64,000 bases of DNA. Origin: Lysobacterales bacterium (GTDB lineage: Bacteria; Pseudomonadota; Gammaproteobacteria; Xanthomonadales; SZUA-36). The stretch is from positions 1 through 64,000 of the forward strand of contig JABDLD010000079.1 in NCBI GenBank assembly GCA_013001885.1. The letters run 5' to 3'. The notes below the pieces were generated by a model. It had not been told where the DNA came from. It saw only the letters and a program-made list of their open reading frames with translations, and searched no databases. Made by a program: the position numbers and the translations under genes. Positions 31,610-41,284 of the stretch are shown in pieces (position 1 is the stretch's first letter; each line of letters starts with the position of its first letter).

Positions 31610-34600
31610 CGTCCGAACAATCGCCGGTATCTACCTCGCAGACCCGGTAAACATAAGTCGCTCCGCCCTTGTTCCCGGTATTGTCGGTGAAGCTGCTGCC
31701 GCCGATATTTTCTGCCTGGACCGTTTCGTTGCGGATTATGTCAACAGGGCCGGTAGCGCCGGACCAGCTGAGGTCGACGATATGTTTACCCTTCACCTTG
31801 TAACCCGAGACCGTTAGCGAAATCGCCGCGGCCGCGGTCGTCGAGCCGCTGGCGGTCGCTGACCAGGCGGAAGCGCCTGCGCTGTTGCGCGCCCGGATGC
31901 GGTAGTCATAGGAAGTCGCCGGGCTCAAACCGCTGTCGGTGTATGAGGTGCTGCCGGCTCCGGGGCTGGGCAGGGCGGTCCAATTCATGGATCCGGCAGG
32001 AGCCCTTTCCAGGTCGAACGACTGCTCGTTGTCGCTTGCGCGCTCCCAGGTCAGCAGTATGGCAGTGGTGCCAAGCCCGGTTGCTGACAGGTTGGTCGGC
32101 GTACCCGGCGGAACCTGGGGTGTGGAGTTATCGCTGCGAATGTAGAGCTGATCGATATACACCGTGTCGAGCGCCCGGTTGCCGCTTGTCTGGTCGGTGT
32201 CGGTCACGCGGATATAAATGGTCCCGCTGGCGGCAATCAGGCCGGACTGCATGTTGGACTGCGCCGTGTTGCTGATTATAAACAGTTCGAAAAAATCGAG
32301 GTTGTTCTCGGACCATTCGAACCGGAAAGTGTCACCATCAGAAGAGCCGCCGGACCATGCATTGGCATGCAGTGTGACCGGCGAACCCGGCTGCACAGAG
32401 AATCTCCAGGTGTGCGACAGGTAACTGTGACGCCTGTTTTTCTTACCTCCGCTTTCGCGCTCGGTGATGGTCTGGGTGACGCTGTCGTCGGAATGGGTAG
32501 CCGTAAAGCTCCCGCTGACCGTCCCTGCGGAGGGCAGATCAGCCAACGCGAACTGGTCGGTGGAAGTTGGAGGTTCGGAAACGCTGACCTGGCTGGTGAA
32601 GCTGTCAACGGCGCTTTCATCATCGGTCACAGTGAGTTCCACAACGTAATCACCGGCTGCTGCAAAGCTGTGGGAAGGACTTTGAGCGTTTGATGAGTTG
32701 CCGTCTCCAAAATTCCAGGACCAGGATGCGACCAGGCCATCACTATCGCTGGACGCGTCGGTGAAGTCACAGTCCAGGCCGGTGCATTCAAAGGTGTAAT
32801 CAGCGACCGGAGAGATGTTGACCGGTCCGGCCGGAACGCGGTAGGTAACTTCCAGCCTGGGACGCGCCATCGCGGTCGATGATTCGCTCGAATGGAAATC
32901 CGCGCCGTCCGAGGTGGAGGAATCAGAAATAACCAGGCCGTGATTACCCGCCGGATCGTTGACCCAGGATTGCACCAGCGCAATGCCGGCTGCGTTCAGT
33001 CCGACGTTCAGCGTCCCCGTCACGCCGGCCGTGACGGTGCACGCGGGTGCACTGTCGCGGTCCGATGAGGCCTCGGCGCCGGGCGAACCCCACGGCGTTC
33101 CGCTGCCCGCCTGGTTCCAGGTGACGGTGGCTTCGTTCCAGTCCCGCAGCACTCCGTAACACGTGTAGGAGCCGTTGCTAGGATTGGTCACTGCGAGTTG
33201 GATGGCCACCGACTCGACGATCGCGTCAACCGGAATAGCGGCGGTGTCCCAGCGCAACAGGATATTCATGTCGTTTGTGCTGCCGGCAGGCTCGTCACCA
33301 TCGACCTGCAGGCTGGTCTCGAGGCCGTGGGCGGTAGTGGCTGATGCCTCGCGGATGTAGGCGTCCGAGGTGCCGGCATAGCCGTTATCCGGCGCGAGGC
33401 CCTCCTGGAACGCGACGGTCATGGTCTCGTGAAACTCGAAGCTCACCTGGCTGTCGGCCTGGATGGTATTGAGAACCAGGTCCTGGAGGTTGTTTACGAC
33501 CAGGGTGTAGGAACTGCCTGAAGACATGTTACTGGTGGTCAGGCGCACGCTGCGGTCGCCACTCAGCAGTTCCGCCGAGTTGACGCTGAGGCCGTCTACC
33601 GAATAATTCGACGTGTTCAGGGCTTCCGTCGAGTCCAGCGGTTCGTTGAAATCGACAATGACATGGGTTGCATCTTGAGCTCCAGCCGCCGTGATCAGAG
33701 GCGCCTCCTGATCGGGTGTTTTCAGAATCGTGAATTCATCCTGAACCGAGCCGGTCTCGTTCAGGAACACGACGTCCATCCGGTTTCCGGCCACGTCGAC
33801 AACAAGTGATCCCAGCATGTTCAGGGAAACAAGCATGGCCGGGTGGTTAAGGGCGCCGCCGGAAATTTTTCCGGAACTGCCCGCCACCGCGTACACGGCC
33901 CCGGCATTCTGCACCGCAACCACGTCCGGTTTTTCATAGGCGCCGTCGCTGGCGGCATTTCCGTCGCCGGGGTCCAGTATGTTGAAATCCGGGTCCAGAG
34001 AGCCCGACATGCCGTAATGGCCGTCCAGCAGGTAGGAGCGTTCATACGAATGGCTGTGTCCGCTCAGGACCAGGTCCACGCCCCATTGTTCGAGGATCGG
34101 CAGCGCGTTCTGACGCATATCGATCAGCCTGCCTTCCGTGTCCGAATTGTGTGAACCCTTGGTGTAGGGCGGGTGGTGCCAGAAAGCGATAATCCAGGGT
34201 TGCGTGTTCTGCGCGAGATCAGCCTGCAGCCACTGCAGCATGCTGCCGTTCACCGAGCGGTCGGTGTCGTACGAGTCCAGGCAGATGAAGTGGATATTCG
34301 CATAATCGAACGAATAATAGGCCTCGGTGAAGGATTCAAAACCACCGGCTTCAGCCTGCGTGGGCAGGTTGAAAATATCGTAATAAGGTCCGGTCTGCGA
34401 AAACGAATCGGCGCTGTAGCCGTCGTGGTTACCCAGGGTCGACCAGAGCGGCAGCTGGCGCAGAATTTCCGGGTAAGTGTTGAAGACGGCGGCCTGGTAC
34501 TCGGAATCGGTGCCGTTGTTGTAGGCGTTATCACCTAACATGATCCAGAAATCGGCCGGGTCGGACCCGGTCCAGGTCTTGTAGGCATCGCGAACGGAGC

Positions 34601-35006
34601 GGGCATCGGCATTCGCCGTTCCGGAGTCTCCGATCACCCAGATCCGGGTATCTGCCGCCTGCCCCCTTGTCGGCGCCGTGTGAAAGTGGTAACTCGCGTC
34701 TCCGGCGAGGATGCCGCTGCTGTCACCGACGGCATACCAGTACTTTTGAGACTGGCTCAGTCCGATCAGGGTGACCGCATGGTCGGTTTTTAGCACCGGA
34801 TCGTTAACCGACTGGTCGAGGTTTGCCGCGGAAAGCCCGAAGCGGACCTCGGAATCGGTGGCCGTGTCGGTGCGCCAGTGGATGGTGATGCTGTCGCCGG
34901 TCTGCATTTGCAGGTACGGACCGCGTGTGACCGACTGCGCCAGCAGAGAAGTGGAAAAAACGACGAAAAACACAGCACAGGATGCTGATTTGATGAACTT
35001 ATTCAT
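31590..35006 (-). CDS. Secreted purple-acid-phosphatase-like metallophosphoesterase with adhesion-type repeats
   Basis: A 1138-residue exoprotein. The signal peptide (1-23) is followed by a purple acid phosphatase N-terminal FN3-like domain (about 25-112, TRGPYLQMQTGDSITIHWRT). The metallophosphatase has GDSG (126-129), GDNAY (158), GNHD (192-195), FWHHPPYTKGSHN and SGHSHSYERS, a complete dimetal site. Then come an Ig-like strand-swap domain (about 430-530), a DNRLRE carbohydrate-module-like domain (about 545-700), a PKD domain (about 725-805, FGDGNSSNAQSPSHSFAAAGDY in part), an unassigned beta domain and an FN3 domain (about 985-1075). The likely role is release of phosphate from organic phosphoesters while bound to polysaccharide or particles. 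There is no C-terminal sorting anchor. A TPR gene overlaps its 3' end. Confidence 0.88.
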   Translation of the reverse strand: MNKFIKSASCAVFFVVFSTSLLAQSVTRGPYLQMQTGDSITIHWRTDTATDSEVRFGLSAANLDQSVNDPVLKTDHAVTLIGLSQSQKYWYAVGDSSGILAGDASYHFHTAPTRGQAADTRIWVIGDSGTANADARSVRDAYKTWTGSDPADFWIMLGDNAYNNGTDSEYQAAVFNTYPEILRQLPLWSTLGNHDGYSADSFSQTGPYYDIFNLPTQAEAGGFESFTEAYYSFDYANIHFICLDSYDTDRSVNGSMLQWLQADLAQNTQPWIIAFWHHPPYTKGSHNSDTEGRLIDMRQNALPILEQWGVDLVLSGHSHSYERSYLLDGHYGMSGSLDPDFNILDPGDGNAASDGAYEKPDVVAVQNAGAVYAVAGSSGKISGGALNHPAMLVSLNMLGSLVVDVAGNRMDVVFLNETGSVQDEFTILKTPDQEAPLITAAGAQDATHVIVDFNEPLDSTEALNTSNYSVDGLSVNSAELLSGDRSVRLTTSNMSSGSSYTLVVNNLQDLVLNTIQADSQVSFEFHETMTVAFQEGLAPDNGYAGTSDAYIREASATTAHGLETSLQVDGDEPAGSTNDMNILLRWDTAAIPVDAIVESVAIQLAVTNPSNGSYTCYGVLRDWNEATVTWNQAGSGTPWGSPGAEASSDRDSAPACTVTAGVTGTLNVGLNAAGIALVQSWVNDPAGNHGLVISDSSTSDGADFHSSESSTAMARPRLEVTYRVPAGPVNISPVADYTFECTGLDCDFTDASSDSDGLVASWSWNFGDGNSSNAQSPSHSFAAAGDYVVELTVTDDESAVDSFTSQVSVSEPPTSTDQFALADLPSAGTVSGSFTATHSDDSVTQTITERESGGKKNRRHSYLSHTWRFSVQPGSPVTLHANAWSGGSSDGDTFRFEWSENNLDFFELFIISNTAQSNMQSGLIAASGTIYIRVTDTDQTSGNRALDTVYIDQLYIRSDNSTPQVPPGTPTNLSATGLGTTAILLTWERASDNEQSFDLERAPAGSMNWTALPSPGAGSTSYTDSGLSPATSYDYRIRARNSAGASAWSATASGSTTAAAAISLTVSGYKVKGKHIVDLSWSGATGPVDIIRNETVQAENIGGSSFTDNTGNKGGATYVYRVCEVDTGDCSDDATVVF

Positions 35007-35096
35007 GTGGTTATCCCCTTATTACGCGACCTATAGTACTCCGATTCGTACGAAATTAAAATTTCACCCCGCTACCGTTGCTCTTATCATGGGCCG

Positions 35097-35975
35097 ATGA
35101 ACCACTGTGCATTCCTGACTCTTTGTGAACGCGGGGACTTCGTGATCGACGACGAGCACGCGATTCAGCCTCTTGCTGAACTCGGCTGGCGGGTTTCCAC
35201 GGTATCCTGGCGACAGGTTGAAATCCCGTGGCGTGAATTCGATGCGGTCATCGTTCGCTCGACCTGGGACTACTGGAATGACGTGGCCGCTTTCCTCAAG
35301 GCCCTGGAGAACATAGACCGGGAAACCCGGTTAGCCAACCCGCTGGATACCGTACGCTGGAACCTCGAGAAGACCTATCTTGCCGATCTGGAAAACAGTG
35401 GGGTCGGCATTGTGCCCACGATCTGGCCGGCTGAGGTGCAGCCGGACTCCTTCGCGGCCTGGTCGGAACAGCTGGCTTGCGAAGACCTTGTGATCAAGCC
35501 CGTGGTCGGAGCTAACGGCGACAAGGCGTTCCGGGTTTCAGCCGCAGATGCGCTGGAGCGCCGAGAGGCGATCAGCCGCTGCTTCGATAATCGGCGGGCC
35601 CTGGTTCAGCGGTTCATGCCGCACATTCTGGACGAGGGTGAATACTCATTGTTTTATTTCAACGGCGCGTTCAGCCACGCCATTCTGAAGGTTCCGGCCC
35701 CGTCGGAATTCCGCTCCCAGGAAGAGCGCGGAGCGGACGTTCAGCCCGTGGCGCCTGAAAAACGGCTGTTGCAGTGCGGGCAACGGGCGCTGAAAGCGAT
35801 TGCCGAAACTCCGCTTTATGCCCGGATTGACTTTGTGCGCAATGACAACGGCGATTTCGTGATCATGGAGCTCGAATTGATAGAGCCTTCGATGTATCTG
35901 CGGACTGACCCGGGCGCGCCGATGCGGTTCGCCCGGGCCATCGATCAACGATTCCGGCCCGTCAGTCGCCCCTGA
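35097..35975 (+). CDS. ATP-grasp domain protein (RimK/glutathione-synthetase-like)
   Basis: A 292-residue protein. It begins with a small Rossmann-like region (LGWRVSTVSWRQVEIPW, FDAVIVRSTWDYW). The ATP-grasp core follows: ANPLDTVRWNLEKTYL, DLVIKPVVGANGDKAFRV, LVQRFMPHILDEGEYSLFYF and a metal-binding FVIMELELIEPSMYLR. The STWDYW block and order of motifs resemble the prokaryotic glutathione-synthetase/DcsG-like group that ligates carboxylates to amines. The substrate is unknown. Its 3' end overlaps the convergent BNR-repeat gene by 14 bases. Confidence 0.75.
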   Translation: MNHCAFLTLCERGDFVIDDEHAIQPLAELGWRVSTVSWRQVEIPWREFDAVIVRSTWDYWNDVAAFLKALENIDRETRLANPLDTVRWNLEKTYLADLENSGVGIVPTIWPAEVQPDSFAAWSEQLACEDLVIKPVVGANGDKAFRVSAADALERREAISRCFDNRRALVQRFMPHILDEGEYSLFYFNGAFSHAILKVPAPSEFRSQEERGADVQPVAPEKRLLQCGQRALKAIAETPLYARIDFVRNDNGDFVIMELELIEPSMYLRTDPGAPMRFARAIDQRFRPVSRP

Positions 35976-38900
35976 CGTGCGGTACATCGTTACGCTTCGC
36001 CCATGAGTTGATGGGCTCGATGTGATCTGAGCGAATGGCGTCCCGCCGGGCCTGCAAAGCCGCCCATTCCGATTTAAGATCGGACAGCCTGAGCAGCGTT
36101 CCTTCCGCGACCGGCGCTCCGGTCTGGTCGATAACATCCAGTACAAAGCGGATCTGGCCGGCGAGCATGGTCTCCCAGGCGTCTTCGTCCTCGAGGGTTT
36201 CGTGCAACGGCTGGATGATCCGGTGATCCCAGGCGTCAATCGCGTCCAGGGCCGCCTGTGCTGATTGCTGAAGCTCTGAATCCTGTTCATAGTCCGCCTT
36301 CAGCACTTCGATTTGCGCGCGTGATTTGCGCAGTTCTGCGAGGCCGGTCAACACGTCTTCGAGCAATGCCGATGCCTCATCCAGCCGCGCCGACCATTCC
36401 CGTATTTCATCCGGCATTGCACTGAGGCGCGGATCCGCCGCCAACTCGAACGAGACCTCCTGCTGATCGCTCCCCGCCGTAATGCGGGCCCTGTATTTGC
36501 CCGGCGCCACGCTGGCGCCCGCGAGTCCGGCGAACAGGGTCATGTCCTCAACGCAGGTGAAGCCCTGGCGCCGAGTATCCCAGTTCCACTTGTTCAAGCC
36601 TGCCCTGGCGGACGGATACTCGGGCTCGTATGGCGACCTGGGATCCATGTTGTGCAGCAGGCAGCGCTCGAAATCGCTCTCCTCGCTGGAGTAGGCCCTG
36701 ACCAGGCTGCCGTCACTGTCCAGTATTTCGAGCGTCAGCGGGCCTTCGATGTCTTCCTCGAGGTAATAATAAAGCGGCACGCCGCCGGCCGGGTTTTCTG
36801 CTTCGAATTCCTCGGACGACCAGCCGCGCTTGATCATGTTGGCGGTTTTCCCCGGCGCAAAAAGCTGTACGGATTCTTCTCCGAGGCCTTCGGCCGCGGC
36901 GCGCACCATGAACAGGTCATCCAGCGTCCAGAAGCCGCGCCCCTGGGTCGCAGCCACCAGGCTGTCCTGGCGGATGGTGAGATCGGTAATGGGAACCGGC
37001 GGCAGGTTCAGGTCCAGCGGCTGCCAGTCGCCGCCGTCACTAAAGGAGACAAACATTCCGGCCTCGGTTCCTGCATACAGCTGGCCTTTGCGGGAAAGGT
37101 CCTCGCGCACAACCCGCACGAACGTATCTTCCGGAAGCCCCTCGTCAATCCGCTTCCAGCGTTTGCCGTAATCCGTAGTTTTGTAAATGTAGGGCTTGAA
37201 ATCGTTCAGTTTGTAGGCGGTGACGGCCAGGTAAACTGTGCCAGGGGCATGCGGGCTGATCTCAATAGCGTTGATCATCGCTTCCCCTTTGTGGGGCGGC
37301 GATACGTTATTCCAGCTGTCGCCGCCATCCCGGCTCAGGTGAACCAGGCCATCATCGCTTCCAACCCAGAGATGGCCTTTTTCCAGCGGCGATTCAACGA
37401 TATAAAACAGCGTGTTGTAGAACTCCGCCCCCACATTTTCCGGGGTCAGCGGGCCGCCGTTGCGGCCCTGTTTTTCAGGGTCATTGCGGGTGAGGTCAGG
37501 ACTGATCTCGGTCCAGGTCGCGCCGCGGTCGGTGCTCTTCAGCACCATTTGCGTGCCGTAGTAGATTACGGAGGGGTCATGCGGTGAAACCGCAACCGGT
37601 GCATTCCAGTTGGTGCGGTATTTCAGGTCTCTGGAGTCTTTGCCCCAGACCACTTCCGGATAGGGGATGATCGACCGCTCCAGCTGCGTTTGGTGGTCGT
37701 ATTCTGTCAGCGTTCCGTTGATGGTGGTCGCATAAATCAAACGCGGATCATCCGGATCGAACGCGATGTGCGCGCTCTCGCCCCCGCCGATGTCGTAATA
37801 GTCGGCCACGCCGATTCCGCCGTACAGGCTGCGGCTGGCGATGGACATCGTGGTGTTGTCCTGCTGCCCGCCGTAAATACGGAACGGCACCTGGTTATCC
37901 GTGGTGACGCGGTAAAACTGCGCGGTCGGCTGGTTCATGATGCTGGACCAGGTTTCCCCGCCGTCGAAAGTAATGGTGGCGCCGCCGTCGTTGCCGTTGA
38001 TCATGTTGCGATTGTCGTCCGGGTTGATCCAGTGATCGTGATGATCGCCGTGGGGCGTGGTCATTTTTTCCCAGCTCTCGCCGCCGTCGATGGACTTCAT
38101 CAACGGCACGTTCAGCACGTACACCGTATCCTCGTCCACCGGGTCGGCTGCGATATGAATGTAATACCAGGCCCGTGAGTGCAGGACCCGGTGGCCGTTA
38201 ATCAGAGTCCAGGTTTCGCCTGCATCGTCGCTGCGCCAGAGGCCGCCTTTCTCCGGCTCGGCCTCGATGATGGCGTAGACCCGCTCGGGATTGCTGGCGG
38301 AGACGTCAACCCCGATTTTGCCGATCATTTCGGGCAGGCCGCCCGTCAGTTTGGCCCAGCTGTCGCCGGCGTCGGTGGACTTGTATATACCGCCGTCGGT
38401 GCCGCCGGAATGGATAAACCAGGGCTTGCGGCCATGGTTCCACATCGCAGCGTAGAGAATGCGCGGATTGGTCGGATCCATGGACAGGTCGGTTGCACCG
38501 GTGTTGGAGCTGACCTTGAGCACATGTTCCCAGTTCTCGCCGCCGTCCGTGGTGCGAAATACACCGCGCTCCGGGTTGGGTCCCCAGATCTGGCCTTGCA
38601 CCGCAACATAGGCCATGTCCGGATTTTTCGGATGAATCTCGATCCGGGAAATTTGTCCGCTTTTCTCCAGGCCCAGGTGTGACCAGGTTTTGCCGGCATC
38701 GGTGGATCGCCACACGCCGTCGCCGTGGCTCGTGGTCACGCCGCGTATCGGCGCTTCACCGGTGCCGACATAAATAACATTATGGTCCGAATTGGCGACG
38801 GCAACCGCACCGATTGTGCCGACTTTAAAATCACCGTCGGAAATGTTTTCCCAGGCGCCGCCCGCATTTTCAGTCTTCCAGACGCCGCCGCCTGTGGCAC

Positions 38901-39111
38901 CCATGTAGTAAAGGTTCGGATTGCCCGGGACGCCGGTGACGGCGGTTACGCGTCCGCCGCGGTATGGTCCGATCATGCGCCATTCCAGGCCGTCAAGCTT
39001 CGATGTCTGCCCTGCGGCGGCGGAGGCAGTGATCGGCGAGGCGTAAAGGGCAGCGGCAGCCAACAAGGCTACCGAGAGGGTGGATATCAACTTGGAAAAA
39101 TTGTGATGCAT
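35962..39111 (-). CDS. Exported BNR/VPS10-type repeat beta-propeller protein
   Basis: A 1049-residue protein with a signal peptide (hydrophobic core about 9-28). It contains about a dozen sialidase-type Asp-box repeats (consensus S-x-D-x-G-x-T-W), for example STDAGKTWSHLG, TTDGGENWEH, STDAGDSWAKL, SDDAGETWTLI, STDRGATWTEI and SRDGGDSWNNV. They form one or two large propellers like VPS10/sortilin proteins. The final 250 residues hold a beta sandwich and a long charged coiled region (LDEASALLEDVLTGLAELRKS...). Catalytic sialidase residues are not evident. In related genomes such proteins are annotated as glycosyl hydrolases without proof; surface binding of peptides or polysaccharide is equally plausible. 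Confidence 0.85.
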   Translation of the reverse strand: MHHNFSKLISTLSVALLAAAALYASPITASAAAGQTSKLDGLEWRMIGPYRGGRVTAVTGVPGNPNLYYMGATGGGVWKTENAGGAWENISDGDFKVGTIGAVAVANSDHNVIYVGTGEAPIRGVTTSHGDGVWRSTDAGKTWSHLGLEKSGQISRIEIHPKNPDMAYVAVQGQIWGPNPERGVFRTTDGGENWEHVLKVSSNTGATDLSMDPTNPRILYAAMWNHGRKPWFIHSGGTDGGIYKSTDAGDSWAKLTGGLPEMIGKIGVDVSASNPERVYAIIEAEPEKGGLWRSDDAGETWTLINGHRVLHSRAWYYIHIAADPVDEDTVYVLNVPLMKSIDGGESWEKMTTPHGDHHDHWINPDDNRNMINGNDGGATITFDGGETWSSIMNQPTAQFYRVTTDNQVPFRIYGGQQDNTTMSIASRSLYGGIGVADYYDIGGGESAHIAFDPDDPRLIYATTINGTLTEYDHQTQLERSIIPYPEVVWGKDSRDLKYRTNWNAPVAVSPHDPSVIYYGTQMVLKSTDRGATWTEISPDLTRNDPEKQGRNGGPLTPENVGAEFYNTLFYIVESPLEKGHLWVGSDDGLVHLSRDGGDSWNNVSPPHKGEAMINAIEISPHAPGTVYLAVTAYKLNDFKPYIYKTTDYGKRWKRIDEGLPEDTFVRVVREDLSRKGQLYAGTEAGMFVSFSDGGDWQPLDLNLPPVPITDLTIRQDSLVAATQGRGFWTLDDLFMVRAAAEGLGEESVQLFAPGKTANMIKRGWSSEEFEAENPAGGVPLYYYLEEDIEGPLTLEILDSDGSLVRAYSSEESDFERCLLHNMDPRSPYEPEYPSARAGLNKWNWDTRRQGFTCVEDMTLFAGLAGASVAPGKYRARITAGSDQQEVSFELAADPRLSAMPDEIREWSARLDEASALLEDVLTGLAELRKSRAQIEVLKADYEQDSELQQSAQAALDAIDAWDHRIIQPLHETLEDEDAWETMLAGQIRFVLDVIDQTGAPVAEGTLLRLSDLKSEWAALQARRDAIRSDHIEPINSWAKRNDVPHVRGD

Positions 39112-39244
39112 GACACTGGCTTCCTACGAAACAAGGGCTGCAGGATACTGGAGAGCATAATAATTTAACAGGCGCGGGGCGCTTTTGGGCGTGCATCCGA
39201 CGACGCCATGGACGTCGTTGCCGGTGTACCGTGCCTGGCCGCGT

Positions 39245-40771
39245 CTAGCCTCTCTGTAACTCGTCGAACATGGGCTGCAGGCAGTCCCCGTACTTCTCCC
39301 AGAGCTTGATGGAACTGGTGTACATGGGTTGGCGCACCTGGTAAAAACTGGCCGTCGTCACCACGGCCTCGCTCTTGTGGAACTTCAGGCAGCTGTCTTC
39401 CCATTCCAGCTCGCACGCCTCGAGCAATTTCCTGATTTCCGGTTCCGGATTCTGCGCCAGGGCTTCGTAGTTGAGGTCGTAAATGGCCCCCGGCAGAACC
39501 TCGTGCCAGTGCTTCATCAACGCGCGATAGATGTTGTGGAACTGGGCCACGCTCTCGAGGTTGTAAGCAAAACGGTAGTTTTCAGTTGCGAAATTCTGTT
39601 TGTAGATCGAAAGGCAATTGTCGCGGGCGTCCCTGACGCAATGAATGATTCTGGCGTTGGGCAGGGCCTTTCTGATCAAACCGATAAGCATGAAGTTGAA
39701 CGGCAGTTTGTCGGTGACCCGCGGGGCTTGAGTATCCAGTTGCGCCAGTTTCTCCAGGTAGTCTTTTCCAAGCTGTTCGAACCTCGAAACCGGATACGAC
39801 TCGACCGGGTCGTACTGGTAATGCCGTGAGGGGTTAAGAAAACTCTTCGCGGCCAGCGCATAGAAGTAGTCCAGTTCGCCCGCGCCGAATACCTGGGAGT
39901 GGCTGGACAGGATTTTTTCAACCAGCGACGTGCCTGAACGGGGCATTCCGAGGATGAAGATGGGCCGGTTCGACTGCTCGGCATTAACCTCGATGCGCTC
40001 GAGCGCCTCATGGCTGAACATCTGCATCGTGTTCTCGAACAGCGCCTTGTCCCCGTCTATCGAGTACCGGTATTTTTCGGAACGGAGGTCGTTGCCGGCC
40101 TTCAGGAACTCGAAGGCGCGGGGGAAATTACCGATGTCTTCGAAAGCCTTGGCCAGCGAGAAAGCCAGCTGGATCCGGGCATCATTTTGCAGTCTGCTCC
40201 CCCGATAAAGCCCGAGCATCGTCGCGATGTGGGGATCAGACTCATCCCGGTATTTGTGCAGCCCGGAAAACGTGAAATGTGCCTGCGTGTAATCAGGGTG
40301 CTTCGCCATCACCTGTTGGTACAGGTCAGCTGCTTCCTGCAGCTTGCCCTGTGCCTTGAGCAGGTTGCCCAACAGGTATTTGGGGGCCGCCATGCCGGGG
40401 CGCGCTCTATCGGCTTTCCGGTAGTGTTCCATGGCCTGCTCCATCTCCCCGGCATTCTGGTAACTGCCGGCAAGTTGCATCCTCGCCTCAAAAAAACCCG
40501 GGTCCATGGAAAGCGACTTCGTCCACAGCGCGCGGGCCTCCCGGTCGCGTGAGGACTGGGCGCAAATCAGTGCCAGGTTGTAAAAAAGCTGTGGTACCCG
40601 GGCCCGGTCTGCAATCAGGCTGCGATAAATCGACTCGGCCATTTCCAGATTGCCGCTCGACTGGGCCTGGACGCCCTGCTGCAGCCGGATATTATGTTGC
40701 GGGGAAAGTGTGGGTCGGGGCCTGGCCGCCTTTTTGAATTTCTTTTTGGCGTTTCGTTTCTTGTTACTCAT
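39245..40771 (-). CDS. TPR-containing sulfotransferase family protein
   Basis: A 508-residue protein from the ATG at 40771 (MSNKKRNAKKK, Lys-rich start). Several TPR repeats occupy the first 230 residues. A P-loop sulfotransferase domain follows, with the 5'-PAPS-binding block PIFILGMPRSGTSLVEKIL and the 3' block HCVRDARDNCLSIYKQNFA. The C-terminal LLEACELEWEDSCLKFHKSE and QVRQPMYTSSIKLWEKY are typical of this bacterial group. It transfers sulfuryl groups from PAPS to an unknown acceptor; the TPR part may recruit a protein substrate. The upstream frame to 40819 overlaps the start of the divergent cytochrome gene and is not used. Confidence 0.85.
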   Translation of the reverse strand: MSNKKRNAKKKFKKAARPRPTLSPQHNIRLQQGVQAQSSGNLEMAESIYRSLIADRARVPQLFYNLALICAQSSRDREARALWTKSLSMDPGFFEARMQLAGSYQNAGEMEQAMEHYRKADRARPGMAAPKYLLGNLLKAQGKLQEAADLYQQVMAKHPDYTQAHFTFSGLHKYRDESDPHIATMLGLYRGSRLQNDARIQLAFSLAKAFEDIGNFPRAFEFLKAGNDLRSEKYRYSIDGDKALFENTMQMFSHEALERIEVNAEQSNRPIFILGMPRSGTSLVEKILSSHSQVFGAGELDYFYALAAKSFLNPSRHYQYDPVESYPVSRFEQLGKDYLEKLAQLDTQAPRVTDKLPFNFMLIGLIRKALPNARIIHCVRDARDNCLSIYKQNFATENYRFAYNLESVAQFHNIYRALMKHWHEVLPGAIYDLNYEALAQNPEPEIRKLLEACELEWEDSCLKFHKSEAVVTTASFYQVRQPMYTSSIKLWEKYGDCLQPMFDELQRG

Positions 40772-40817
40772 CGCTGGATTATAGTAATACATATGGACAG
40801 CTGATCGGGAGAATGTC

Positions 40818-41150
40818 ATGCGTATCTCCGGGTATATTCTGGCGGCGCTTTTAATTGGATTGACCGCAAACGCTGCGGCCAGGGAACTGCAGGGAGTGAT
40901 CTCCGAATGCGAAGCCTGCCATGGGCCCGGCGGCGTGTCCTCAGATGAAGATGTGCCCAGCCTGGCCGGAATGGGTTCTCAGGAACTTCTGGATTCACTG
41001 GAACAGTTTTATTTCTATGAACGCCACTGCTCGACAACGACCTACCGCCATGGAGACCGTCCAAAAACCCCGATGAATATGTGTAATGTCGCAAATACGC
41101 TAAGCGCGGAAGAGAAGTCGACCATCGCCGGGTATTTTGCCGATCAATAA
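40818..41150 (+). CDS. Periplasmic monohaem cytochrome c
   Basis: A 110-residue protein with a signal peptide (about 1-21, ending AAAREL). It has one haem-binding motif, CEACH, at about 34-38, followed by GPGGVSSDEDVPSLAGM. A distal methionine is likely in TPMNM. Two further cysteines (HCSTTTY and MCNV) may form a disulfide. The size and motif order match class I c553-like cytochromes. GGGAGAATG precedes the ATG. It probably shuttles electrons in the periplasm; a partner is not obvious. Confidence 0.85.
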   Translation: MRISGYILAALLIGLTANAAARELQGVISECEACHGPGGVSSDEDVPSLAGMGSQELLDSLEQFYFYERHCSTTTYRHGDRPKTPMNMCNVANTLSAEEKSTIAGYFADQ

Positions 41151-41284
41151 AAGTTGAAGCGCACTCTTGCATCCGTCACGCCGCTCTTGATTGGAGTGGC
41201 TATAGCACCTGCCGTTCTCCGGCTCTCTGGCCTCGATGCAGACCGCGTCCCAGGTTTACGAAGAGGAGCTGTGAGGCGAGTTTT

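Noticed and set aside
36652-37587. Plus-strand frame of 311 codons
   Set aside because: Antisense to the BNR-repeat gene, whose Asp-box motifs are convincing; GC-rich sequence keeps opposite frames open.
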